Source: Verrucomicrobiaceae bacterium UBA2429
GTDB taxonomy: Bacteria; Verrucomicrobiota; Verrucomicrobiia; Verrucomicrobiales; Verrucomicrobiaceae
Assembly: GCA_002343505.1 (NCBI GenBank)
Contig: DDQZ01000094.1
Coordinates: 2,295-66,294 of the forward strand
Length of the DNA stretch: 64,000 nucleotides
Reading direction: 5' to 3'
Positions 28,871 through 36,798 of the stretch are shown here, piece by piece (position 1 is the first letter of the stretch; every line of letters begins with the position of its first letter). The notes below the pieces were generated by a model. That model was not told where the DNA came from, ran no database searches, and was given only the letters and a program-made list of their open reading frames with translations. The translations under genes were made by a program, and so were the position numbers.

Positions 28871-29998
28871 TCAATGGCGAACATGCCCCGCTGGCAGCGC
28901 GGCCACTCGCGCCGCCGAGCCGGCCACCGCGCGCGCCAGCAGCCCCTCCGCGCCGGCCAGCGCCGCGGCGAGCTCCATCTCCGGCGGCTTGGAGGCGAAG
29001 GCCAGATCGAAGCACTCCCGCAGTGCCGGGGAGTCTTCGATGACTCCCGCGTAGGCCGCGACTGGCTTGCCCAGGCGGCGCGCCATCCGCGCCACGCCCG
29101 CGGGGCCTTTGCCGCAGAGCGTCTGCACGTCGAGCCGGCCCTCGCCGGTGATGACAAGGTCCGCCGCCGCCATGCGCGCCTCCAGCCCGCAGAGTCCGGC
29201 CACGAGTTCAAAACCGCCCGTGAGCGTGGCGCCGCAGAAGGCCATGAGCCCCCAGCCAAGCCCGCCCGCCGCGCCGGCTCCGGGAGTGTGGCGGAAATCC
29301 ACGCCGAGATCGCGCCGCGCCACATCGGCCAGACGCGCGAGTCCTTCCTCGAAGAAAGCCGCGTCACGCACGCCCTTCTGCGCGCCATAGACCGCCGTGG
29401 CCCCGGCCGGGCCGAGCAGGGGATTCTCCACATCACAGGCGGCCTGCACCGGGCAGAGCCGCAGGCGGGAGGGCAGCACGGCATGGATGCGCGGGAAATT
29501 CGACGGCAGGGGCGTGACGTCGTGTCCATCCGCGTCAAGAAACCGGAAGCCCAGCGCCTCCGCCATGCCGGCGCCGCCGTCATTGGTGGCGCTGCCGCCA
29601 AGGCCGAGCATAATCCGCCGCGCGCCGCGCTCCAGAGCGTGCCGCATCATGAGGCCGGTGCCGCGCGTGCCCGCCAGCTCCGGCTGGAGCGGCAGGTCCA
29701 GCACCTGGGCGAGGCCGCTGGCGGCGCTCATCTCCATCACCGCGCCGCCGCCTGCGGGCAGCCAGCCGTAGCGCGCGGTCCGCGGACGCCCGCGCGCGTC
29801 CTCGGTGGGGTGCTCCACCCATTCACCGCCGGTGGCAGTGATCACCGCCTCGGTCGTGCCCTCTCCGCCGTCCGCGATGGGGCACAAGTCAAACTCCGCA
29901 TCCGGCATGGACGCGGCGAGGCCCTCGCGAATGATCCGCGCCACCTGGCCGGCGGAGAGGGTTCCCTTGAATTTGTCGCAGGCGATGAGGACACGCAT
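28871..29998 (-). CDS. glycerate kinase (GarK/GlxK family)
   Basis: 375 residues. The N-terminus MRVLIACDKFKGTLSAGQVA and the segments CPIADGGEGTTEA, TRGTGLMMRHALERGARRIMLGLGGSATNDGGAGMAEALGF and LVITGEGRLDVQTL-GKGPAGVAR are hallmarks of the two-domain glycerate 2-kinase family. It phosphorylates glycerate with ATP, linking glyoxylate or sugar-acid catabolism to glycolysis. Separate from the downstream membrane-protein gene by 22 bp on the same strand. Confidence 0.93.
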   Translation of the reverse strand: MRVLIACDKFKGTLSAGQVARIIREGLAASMPDAEFDLCPIADGGEGTTEAVITATGGEWVEHPTEDARGRPRTARYGWLPAGGGAVMEMSAASGLAQVLDLPLQPELAGTRGTGLMMRHALERGARRIMLGLGGSATNDGGAGMAEALGFRFLDADGHDVTPLPSNFPRIHAVLPSRLRLCPVQAACDVENPLLGPAGATAVYGAQKGVRDAAFFEEGLARLADVARRDLGVDFRHTPGAGAAGGLGWGLMAFCGATLTGGFELVAGLCGLEARMAAADLVITGEGRLDVQTLCGKGPAGVARMARRLGKPVAAYAGVIEDSPALRECFDLAFASKPPEMELAAALAGAEGLLARAVAGSAARVAALPAGHVRH

Positions 29999-30183
29999 GA
30001 ACGCCGCATATCAGCAGCCACCCGGCCGGACAACGGGAAAGTTGGGGGGCGCGGAATGCGGATTGCGGAATGTGGATTTGAAGTCCCGTTCCCCATCCAT
30101 GCCAGCGTCAATGGCCGATGGCCCGCTCATTCACCCGCCAACCGCCCATTCCACATTCTGAAATCCGCAATCCAACATCCCTC

Positions 30184-31473
30184 TCAGCCCTCCACCGGAG
30201 GCGGCAGCAGGTCTCCGAGGATGGCGCGGATGTGGCGGCGCTCGCTGGCGCCGAGATGATCGTGGCGCCCGCTGGTGTCGGCGCCGTCAAGCACGGCGGC
30301 GAGCCGGGCCAGCACGCGCTGCTTCAAAGGAGGGCTGAGGTGCTCGAAGGTGAGGGAATGGATCATGTAGCTGCAGCGGTATTTGAAGAGGCGGGTATGG
30401 AGCTGGAAGTCGCGCAGGGAGCGGCCGTCGGCGTTGCGGCGCGCTTTTTTCAGGAAGGCGGCCTGGAAGGCGCCGTCGCCCTCGATGCCGCCCTCGGGCA
30501 GCGGGGCCTCGTCTTTGAACAGCAGCGCGTCGAGCACGTCCTCGGCGCAGTGCTCGATGATTCGCAAGGCGGTGCCGATGGGTTCTTCGAGCACGGGCTC
30601 CCCAAGCTCGCGCTGGAGGCTGGTCTGCATGTGCATGGCGCGCAGGGAGCCGTGATTGGCCTTGGTGAGGGTGTTTTGCACACCGGTCTGGTGCTCCAGC
30701 ACCATGAGGGCGATGATGTCACTCGTCGCGCGGGGATAGGCGGAGGTGTCGAAGAATGCGGTGAGGCTGGTGACATTAGCGCCTTTTTCCACCGGCATGT
30801 CGCAGGAATTGCCGGGCAGCTCGGTGGCGGTGACATTGCCGCGGTGGTGGGAGTCGCCATGGCGTCCGGTGACATACCAGCCGCCCCAGCGGCTCTCAAA
30901 GGGCGTGGTGCTGTCCACCACGGTGCTGCCCTGGCTCATGATGGGGTGGCCTTCGGGGCCGGGGAAGACGGAGCGCACCAGCACGCCGGGCACACCGGGT
31001 GAGAAGACGCCGCCGTGGCAGCTCAGGCAGCTCGCGTCGCGCTGAAAGTGGAGCGGCTGCTTTTCATCCACATAAGGGTCGAGCAGGTAAAAGACGGGGC
31101 CGAGCCGCGGATCCAAGGCGGCCACCTCGATGGAGCCGCCCAGGCAGTAGCCGATGTAGGCCTCGTCGCCGAAATACACGACACGCGGAGTCTGCGGATG
31201 GATGCGGTCGTTTTGTTTGCTGGTCTTGGAGAAGACCATGACCTGGGACTCCTCCGGGATCTGCAGATGGCGCAGGAGGTCCCGCAGCACGGTCCAGGCG
31301 TCGGTGCGGTCCACATCGGCCTTGCCTTCGCGCATGAGCTTTTCCAGCCTCTGGGCGGCGTCGCGCGGCTGGGTCTGCGAGTAAAAGATGGGAGCCTGCT
31401 CATAAGGATCCTCCGCGCGCAGGCACAGCAGCGGCGGCAGGGCGAGGCAGAGGAAAAGGGCGTGGAGTTTCAT
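30184..31473 (-). CDS. exported single-heme cytochrome-like protein in the NsrR-like operon
   Basis: 429 residues, signal peptide MKLHALFLCLALPPLLCLRA. One heme-c motif, CLSCHGG, near residue 150, with a following HPIMSQGS that can supply the distal Met, and a His-rich stretch (GRHGDSHHRGN). The rest is mainly alpha-helical and I do not recognise it as a named oxidoreductase. Its start overlaps the stop of the NsrR-like gene by 4 bp (ATGA), so it is cotranscribed with and probably controlled by that regulator, which points to nitric oxide or nitrosative stress. Function remains inferred from context. Confidence 0.72.
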   Translation of the reverse strand: MKLHALFLCLALPPLLCLRAEDPYEQAPIFYSQTQPRDAAQRLEKLMREGKADVDRTDAWTVLRDLLRHLQIPEESQVMVFSKTSKQNDRIHPQTPRVVYFGDEAYIGYCLGGSIEVAALDPRLGPVFYLLDPYVDEKQPLHFQRDASCLSCHGGVFSPGVPGVLVRSVFPGPEGHPIMSQGSTVVDSTTPFESRWGGWYVTGRHGDSHHRGNVTATELPGNSCDMPVEKGANVTSLTAFFDTSAYPRATSDIIALMVLEHQTGVQNTLTKANHGSLRAMHMQTSLQRELGEPVLEEPIGTALRIIEHCAEDVLDALLFKDEAPLPEGGIEGDGAFQAAFLKKARRNADGRSLRDFQLHTRLFKYRCSYMIHSLTFEHLSPPLKQRVLARLAAVLDGADTSGRHDHLGASERRHIRAILGDLLPPPVEG

Positions 31474-31904
31474 GACAGCAGGACGGAGTTCATCCGCGCG
31501 CCAGGCGGGCCGCAGACCAGGTCGCGCAGCGTATGGGCGTCGAGAGAGGCATAAAAGCTCTCCATGGCGCCGGCCAGCAGGCCCTTCAATCGGCAGTGGC
31601 CGTTGATGCGGCAGGCGTTGCGGGCGGTGTCGAAGCACTCGACGATGGGCGGGCTGCCCTCGGTGCGGCGCAGCAGCAGGCCCACGCGGATCTGCTCAGC
31701 CGGCATCGCCAGAGTGATGCCGCCGCCGCGTCCGCGCCGGGTCTCCAGATAGCCGAGCTTGGCCAGGTGGTTGACGACTTTGACAAGGTGATTGCGCGAG
31801 ATGTCATAGGCCTCCGCCACCTCGCTCAGATTGAACGGGGCGTCCTTCAAGGCGGCGAACATCATCACCCGCAGGGCATAATCACTGAACAGACTCAGGC
31901 GCAT
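31470..31904 (-). CDS. Rrf2-family regulator, NsrR-like
   Basis: 144 residues. Start MRLSLFSDYALRVMMFAAL, winged helix-turn-helix (FNLSEVAEAYDISRNHLVKVVNHLAKLGYLET), wing RRGRGGGITLA, and the three-cysteine iron-sulfur motif C-x7-C-x5-C in ECFDTARNACRINGHCRL as in NO-sensing NsrR. I chose the start at 31904; a further ATG at 31940 lies inside an inverted repeat that may be the operator. The gene overlaps the following cytochrome-like gene by 4 bp, so autoregulation of a two-gene NO-responsive unit is likely. Confidence 0.88.
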   Translation of the reverse strand: MRLSLFSDYALRVMMFAALKDAPFNLSEVAEAYDISRNHLVKVVNHLAKLGYLETRRGRGGGITLAMPAEQIRVGLLLRRTEGSPPIVECFDTARNACRINGHCRLKGLLAGAMESFYASLDAHTLRDLVCGPPGARMNSVLLS

Positions 31905-31935
31905 GGGGAGATCAACGCGGGCCGGGTTCCAAATC

Positions 31936-31950
31936 TGCATTCGCGATGCA
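31936..31950. promoter_or_regulatory. candidate operator of the NsrR-like gene
   Basis: Inverted repeat TGCAT-N5-ATGCA centred 39 bp upstream of the regulator's start. The half-site resembles the ATGCA core of known NsrR sites. Position and sequence fit autoregulation, but the arms are only 5 bp. Confidence 0.4.
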
Positions 31951-32015
31951 ACAATCCATGCGCGTATTTTGCGCGGCCCGTTTCCTCCCTTGGCGCCGCT
32001 GCGCCGTTCCCGAGC

Positions 32016-33356
32016 TCATGCACGGGAGCTTTCGGCGCGGTGGTGGAGGGTCAGGGCGCTGAAGACGATGGCCAGCAGGCAGCATGCGCACATGGCGGCG
32101 ATGACACCGCTCCAGCCCCAGTGGTCGGCGAGCCAGCCGACGCCGGTGCCGGCGATGGCGCTCCCGAAGACGTAACCGAAAAATCCGGTGAAGCCCGCGG
32201 CGGTCCCGGCGGCCTTTTTCGGCACCATGTCAAGGGCCTGCAATCCGATGAGCATGACCGGGCCGTAGATGAAAAAGCCGATGGTGATGAGCGCGGCGAT
32301 GTCCACCCACAAAGGCCCCTGGCGGTTCAGCCCGTAAACGACAAGGCCGAGCAGGGTGGGGATCATGAAAAGGATGGTGGCCGGAGCGCGCCGGGAGCGG
32401 AAGACCTTGTCCGAGACCCAGCCGCAAAGAATGGTGCCGGGAACGGCGGCCCACTCAAAGCAGACCCATGCGGCGGTGGACTCCTTGAAGCTGAAATTCT
32501 TCGCTGTCTGCATGTAGGTGGGGATCCAGTCCACGACACCGTAGCGGACGAAATAGACAAACGCGTTCGCCACGGCGATGGCCCAGAGCAGCTTGTTGTT
32601 GAAGACGTGGCCGAAGAAGATTTCGCGAAAAGTGAAAGTGCGCTCGTGCTCGTGGCTGTAGTCGGGCGGGTAGTCGTTTTTATGCTCCTCGATGGGCGGC
32701 AGTCCGCAGCTCTGGGGCGTGTCACGCATGAGGACGAGGGCGAGCAGGGCGATGGCAGCGGCCACGAGGGCGTTGAAGTAAAATTTGGCGCCCCAGTCAC
32801 CGAAAATCATGACACCCCAGAGCGCGATGACGGCCACGAGCGCCCCGCCGACGTTGTGCGCCACATTCCAGACGGAGACGGCGCGCCCGCGCTCGCGCGT
32901 GCTGAACCAGTGGACCATCGTCTTGCCGCAGGGCGCCCAGCCCATGCCGTTCACCCAGCCGTTGAGCGTCTGGAGCGTGATCATGAGCGTCAAGGATGCA
33001 TAGACCTCGCGCACCAGGCCGAAGACCGCGAGGATGGCGCAGGCCAGCAGCAGGCCGAGAGGCATGAAGAAGCGCGGGTTGCTTTTGTCGGACACGCTGC
33101 CCATGAGGAACTTCGAGAAGCCGTAGGCGATGCTCAGCCCGGTCATGGCGGTGCCCAGCTCCGCCTTGGTGTACTGGGGGTAGTGCTGGAGAATGTCGGG
33201 GATGGCCAGGGAGAAGTTTTTTCTCACCAAATAGTAACCGGCGTAGCCGATGAAGATGCCGGCGAACACCCGGCGCCGCAGCCGGCTGTATTCCGAGTCA
33301 ATGCGGCCGGCCGGCAGGCGCTCGACGTGCGGGGAGGGTTTTAAAATGGAAATCAT
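32016..33356 (-). CDS. MFS organophosphate:phosphate antiporter (GlpT-like)
   Basis: 446 residues, twelve hydrophobic segments. The family signature of the organophosphate:phosphate antiporters is clear: [23 protein letters not shown], then [51 protein letters not shown], and [35 protein letters not shown]. Probably imports glycerol-3-phosphate or a hexose phosphate in exchange for phosphate. The start at 33356 ([15 protein letters not shown]) is preferred; 33395 is also in frame. No adjoining glycerol genes. Confidence 0.92.
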   Translation of the reverse strand: [446 protein letters not shown]

Positions 33357-33493
33357 CGGGAGGCGATGCTGGATGAAGCCGGCAAGAACGGTCAAGACTC
33401 TTCCTTCAGGGAAGCGGGGCGCGTCCCGGACCGGCCTTGCCGGATCGAGGCCTTATCCGCGTGTGTCGCCGGCAGCGCGCGACGCCAGCCGGA

Positions 33494-34264
33494 TCACTTC
33501 GCCTTTTTGCCCTTCGCTTTGGGGGTCTTCACCTCGATGATCTGCGCGTCACTGGGAACGGGGTGGTTGGCGAAGTCAATCACACCGCCTTCGGGCAGTT
33601 CCTTGAGCAGCACGTCCTTGATCTGGACCGTCATCGCCGGGCCGCGGTGGATTTGAAAGGCGAGCAGTCCCTCCAACGAGCGCTTGCCCTCGTCAAAGTC
33701 GAGCAGGTCCACCGTCACCTTGCCGTCGAGCTTGTGAACGAGGTGGTTTCCCTTCGCAATGACGGTGTACTCATGCCACTCGGCCACATCTGCCTGCACG
33801 GGATCCTGCTCGGAGGCCAGCCATTTGACGCCCGAAGGGTCCACGACGACGCCCTGGCCGTTTTGAGCGATGATGCCGCGCCCGCGCTCCTCGTACATCA
33901 TGGCGTTGTTCGGCGCGGCGGGATGCACGTCGCACTGGTAGCCGCCGATGGACCACCTGCCGTTCTCAGGCAGCTCCTTGCTGCGGTATTGAATGCCGGT
34001 GTTGTTGCCGGTGACCTTGATCTTCGCGCGCAGCTCGAAGTTTTTCAGCACGCCGCCGCGCCAGATGAGGAACTGGTTGTAGCTCAGATGATCGGGGCCG
34101 TTTGTCTTGCCGGTGATGCAGCCGTCCTGCACGCTCCACAGCTCCGGATTGCCGTCCCAGCCGGCGAGGTCTTTGCCGTTAAACAGGGATTTAAAGCCTT
34201 CCTCCTGCGCATGGGCGGCGGTGAGAAGGCAGAGGGCGGTGACGAGGATGTCGAGGTTTTTCAT
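33494..34264 (-). CDS. secreted DUF1080 (3-keto-disaccharide hydrolase-type) protein
   Basis: 256 residues, signal peptide MKNLDILVTALCLLTAAHA. A single concanavalin-like DUF1080 domain: GFKSLFNGKDLAGWDGNPELWSV, NNTGIQYRSKELPE, GYQCDVHPAAPNNAMMYEERGRGI, EWHEYTVIAKGNHLVHKLDGK. Members are exported glycan-active proteins abundant in Verrucomicrobiota and Planctomycetota. C-terminus is Lys/Ala-rich. Downstream of the sulfatase gene on the same strand by 42 bp, so probably part of the same polysaccharide-use unit. Confidence 0.88.
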   Translation of the reverse strand: MKNLDILVTALCLLTAAHAQEEGFKSLFNGKDLAGWDGNPELWSVQDGCITGKTNGPDHLSYNQFLIWRGGVLKNFELRAKIKVTGNNTGIQYRSKELPENGRWSIGGYQCDVHPAAPNNAMMYEERGRGIIAQNGQGVVVDPSGVKWLASEQDPVQADVAEWHEYTVIAKGNHLVHKLDGKVTVDLLDFDEGKRSLEGLLAFQIHRGPAMTVQIKDVLLKELPEGGVIDFANHPVPSDAQIIEVKTPKAKGKKAK

Positions 34265-34306
34265 GATGTGGAAACGGGGTGGGTTTGAGCGGATCAAAAG
34301 CGGGGC

Positions 34307-35728
34307 TTACTTCCACTCGCCGGGAGCGTCTGTCCATTGGGTGAGCACCTGGCGCCCGGTGACGGGCCACCAGTCCTGCAGGCGCCGGGCGAGGCGGGCG
34401 ACGACCTCAGGGTTGTCTTTGGCGAGGTTTTTATCCTCATGCGGATCAGCCAGCAGATCAAAGAGCTGCGGGCGCTTTTCCGTGCGCGGATGGCTGCCGG
34501 CGTAGCGGTCGAGCCTGCCGTCGTAGGTCAGCAGCAGCTTCCATTTCCCCTCAACCACCCAGCGGTAGAGCAGGGTTGCCTCGGGCTTGTCAATGTCCGC
34601 CACGTCATGGGCGAAGGTTTCGCCGAAACACTCGGTGCGCGGGCTTGCGGCTCCGGATTTGAGCACGGGCAGCAGGTTGATGCCGGGCAGTTGCTCCGGG
34701 ATGGGTGCTCCGGCGGCGGCGAGGGCGGTGGGCATCATGTCAATGCTGGAGCAGAGCTGCTCCCCCCTCATGCCTGGCTGGATGACGCCCGGCCAGCTGA
34801 ACATGATGGGCTGGCGCGTGCCGCCCTCGTTGGCGGACTGTTTCGAGCGCGGTGCGTAGCCGGGATTGTCAGCGCTCTGAATCCAGCCGTTGTCGGCCAC
34901 ATAGACGAAGAGGGTGTTTTCCAGCAGCCCCTTCTGCTCGATGCGGTCCATGAGCTGGCCGCACGTCTCGTCAAACCACTCCACCATGGCGTAATACCGC
35001 GCCACAAAGTCAGACTCGATGCCCTTGGCCTTGTATTTCTGGAAAAGCCGGTCCGGCGGCGTGTGCGGCGTGTGCGGCATGAAGGGCGCGTACCAGATGA
35101 AGAAGGGCTTTTTCTCCGCGAGCGCGTGGTCAATGAACTCAAACACCGGCTCCATCCCCTCGCGCCCGATCTTCAGGCCGTCATCGCCATGCCTGCCGCC
35201 GGGCTGGGGAAAGCCGCGCGTCATGCCGTGGGTGAAGCCGCCGCGCTGGTGGCCGCCCTCCCACCATTTCCCGGACTGGTGGCTGAGATATCCCTGCGCG
35301 CCGAGCAGCTTCGCCAGCGAGGGCTGCGAGTCCATGCGGGCGATCAGCTTCTCCCGCAGCGCCTTGTATTCCACCGTCTCCGCCCCGGGGCCTTTGCCCT
35401 TGCCTTTGGCCTTGCCCTTGGCCGGGGCGTTCGTCTCCAGCGGGGCCGGGTCATTGCCGCTGACCTTGTGCTGGTGGGCGTACATGCCGCTGGCAAAGGT
35501 GGCGAGCGCCGGACGGCACAGCGCGGTGGGCACATATCCGCGGGTGAAGACGGCGCTGCGCGCGGCGAGCTTGTCCAGGTTCGGCGTCTCGATCTGCTTG
35601 TGCCCCATGAAGCCGTAGTCGGTCCACGCGTGGTCGTCGGAGATGATATAGACGATGTTCGGCGCGGCGTGGGAGCACGCGGCAAAGAGGAGGGCGGGGA
35701 GGAGGAGACGAAAAAGGCGGGGCGTCAT
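34307..35728 (-). CDS. secreted type I sulfatase with an atypical active-site motif
   Basis: 473 residues, signal peptide MTPRLFRLLLPALLFAACSHA. The metal site begins NIVYIISDDHAW; the formylglycine candidate is Cys71 in ALCRPALATFASG. The canonical motif is C-x-P-S/x-R; here the fifth position is Leu rather than Arg, a point to check. The rest fits: MDSQPSLAKLLGAQGYLSHQSGKWW, PFFIWYAPFMPHTPH, TLFVYVADNGW, and the late Lys/His region. A run of alternating Lys, Gly and Ala around residues 122-138 is unusual. Start at 35728 chosen for the signal peptide. Confidence 0.88.
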   Translation of the reverse strand: MTPRLFRLLLPALLFAACSHAAPNIVYIISDDHAWTDYGFMGHKQIETPNLDKLAARSAVFTRGYVPTALCRPALATFASGMYAHQHKVSGNDPAPLETNAPAKGKAKGKGKGPGAETVEYKALREKLIARMDSQPSLAKLLGAQGYLSHQSGKWWEGGHQRGGFTHGMTRGFPQPGGRHGDDGLKIGREGMEPVFEFIDHALAEKKPFFIWYAPFMPHTPHTPPDRLFQKYKAKGIESDFVARYYAMVEWFDETCGQLMDRIEQKGLLENTLFVYVADNGWIQSADNPGYAPRSKQSANEGGTRQPIMFSWPGVIQPGMRGEQLCSSIDMMPTALAAAGAPIPEQLPGINLLPVLKSGAASPRTECFGETFAHDVADIDKPEATLLYRWVVEGKWKLLLTYDGRLDRYAGSHPRTEKRPQLFDLLADPHEDKNLAKDNPEVVARLARRLQDWWPVTGRQVLTQWTDAPGEWK

Positions 35729-35821
35729 GGGACGGATGCGGTGCGCGCAAGACAACGCCCGCGCCGCTGCCCGTCTCACCGGCAAAAAATGTGTCGCATC
35801 CGGCAAGCGGCCTGCGCGGAC

Positions 35822-36691
35822 TCACCAACCCATCGCCTGCATCCACTCGACGACGCGGAAAGGCCAGTCCTCCACGGGCATGTCCTTGGGCTTCATGCCG
35901 AAGCCGTGCCCGCCCTGGGTGTAGATGTGCAGCTCGCAGGGCAGGCCCAGCTTTTTGTACTCCAGGTAAAGCAGGGCGCTGGCGCTGGCGCTGGTCACGC
36001 CCTTGTCGTCATGCGCGTGGATGAGGCACATGGGCGGCGACTTGGGTGTGACTTTGACTTCCGGCAGCAGGGTGAAGGTGTCGTCCTTGCCGACGAGATA
36101 CGCGGGATAGACCGGGATGCAGAAGTTTGGCGTGGCGTCCGGCGCGTCGAGCGCCGCGTCCTGCTTGTAAGTCCGCTCGTTGGCGTGCAGCGCGGTCATG
36201 ACGGCGAGGTGCCCGCCCGCCGAGAAGCCGAGGATGCCGATGCGGTCGGGCTTGATGCCCAACTCGCCCGCGCGCAGGCGCAGAAGGCTCATGGCGCGCT
36301 GCGCGTCCTGCAGCGGCTCGCGCGAGGGGTTGGCCGGATCGCGCCGGGGCACGCGGTATTTGAGCAGCGCCGCGTTGTAGCCTTGCAGGTTCAGAAATTC
36401 GCACACCGCCGTGCCCTCATGCTCGAGTGCCAGGATGCTGTAACCACCGCCGGGGCAGACCAGCACTGTGGTGCCGTCGGACGCGGACGAGGGGTAGAAG
36501 GTCAGGGTCGGCTCCGACACGTTCGTCACGCGGCGGATGCCGTCGTCTTTCTCGCGCTTGATCTCCTCCTCCGGCTTGGATTCGTATCCCGCCGGGTCGG
36601 GCGCGCCGGAGGGCCAGAGTTTGAATGTCGTGGTCTCGGCGGCGGACGTGCCGGCGGCGAGCATGAGGAGAAATATCGGAAGCATTTTCAT
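35822..36691 (-). CDS. secreted alpha/beta-hydrolase esterase (acetyl-xylan-esterase-like)
   Basis: 289 residues, signal peptide MKMLPIFLLMLAAGTSAA; the first ATG at 36697 adds two residues. Catalytic core: VLVCPGGGYSILALEHEGTAV (oxyanion HGGG-like glycine turn), nucleophile in GILGFSAGGHLA, acid in LIHAHDDKGV, His in IYTQGGHGFGM. This is the esterase group frequently placed next to polysaccharide-degrading genes and proposed to deacetylate xylan or other glycans. With the flanking sulfatase and DUF1080 genes it supports extracellular glycan use. Confidence 0.9.
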   Translation of the reverse strand: MKMLPIFLLMLAAGTSAAETTTFKLWPSGAPDPAGYESKPEEEIKREKDDGIRRVTNVSEPTLTFYPSSASDGTTVLVCPGGGYSILALEHEGTAVCEFLNLQGYNAALLKYRVPRRDPANPSREPLQDAQRAMSLLRLRAGELGIKPDRIGILGFSAGGHLAVMTALHANERTYKQDAALDAPDATPNFCIPVYPAYLVGKDDTFTLLPEVKVTPKSPPMCLIHAHDDKGVTSASASALLYLEYKKLGLPCELHIYTQGGHGFGMKPKDMPVEDWPFRVVEWMQAMGW

Positions 36692-36798
36692 GACCACTCA
36701 TCTTGCGCGGCGGTCATGCCTTCTGGCAAGATGAATTTCCGTCACATCGGCTTTACGTCCGGGAGTGGGATCCGCGGGGGGCTCACGATTCCGCCTGA

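Noticed and set aside
30000..30183. Repeated ATTGCGGA-like and ATGTGGA segments facing each other in the gap between glycerate kinase and the heme-c gene
   Set aside because: Pairing is imperfect with spacing differences and no terminator tract, so I could not support it as a structure.
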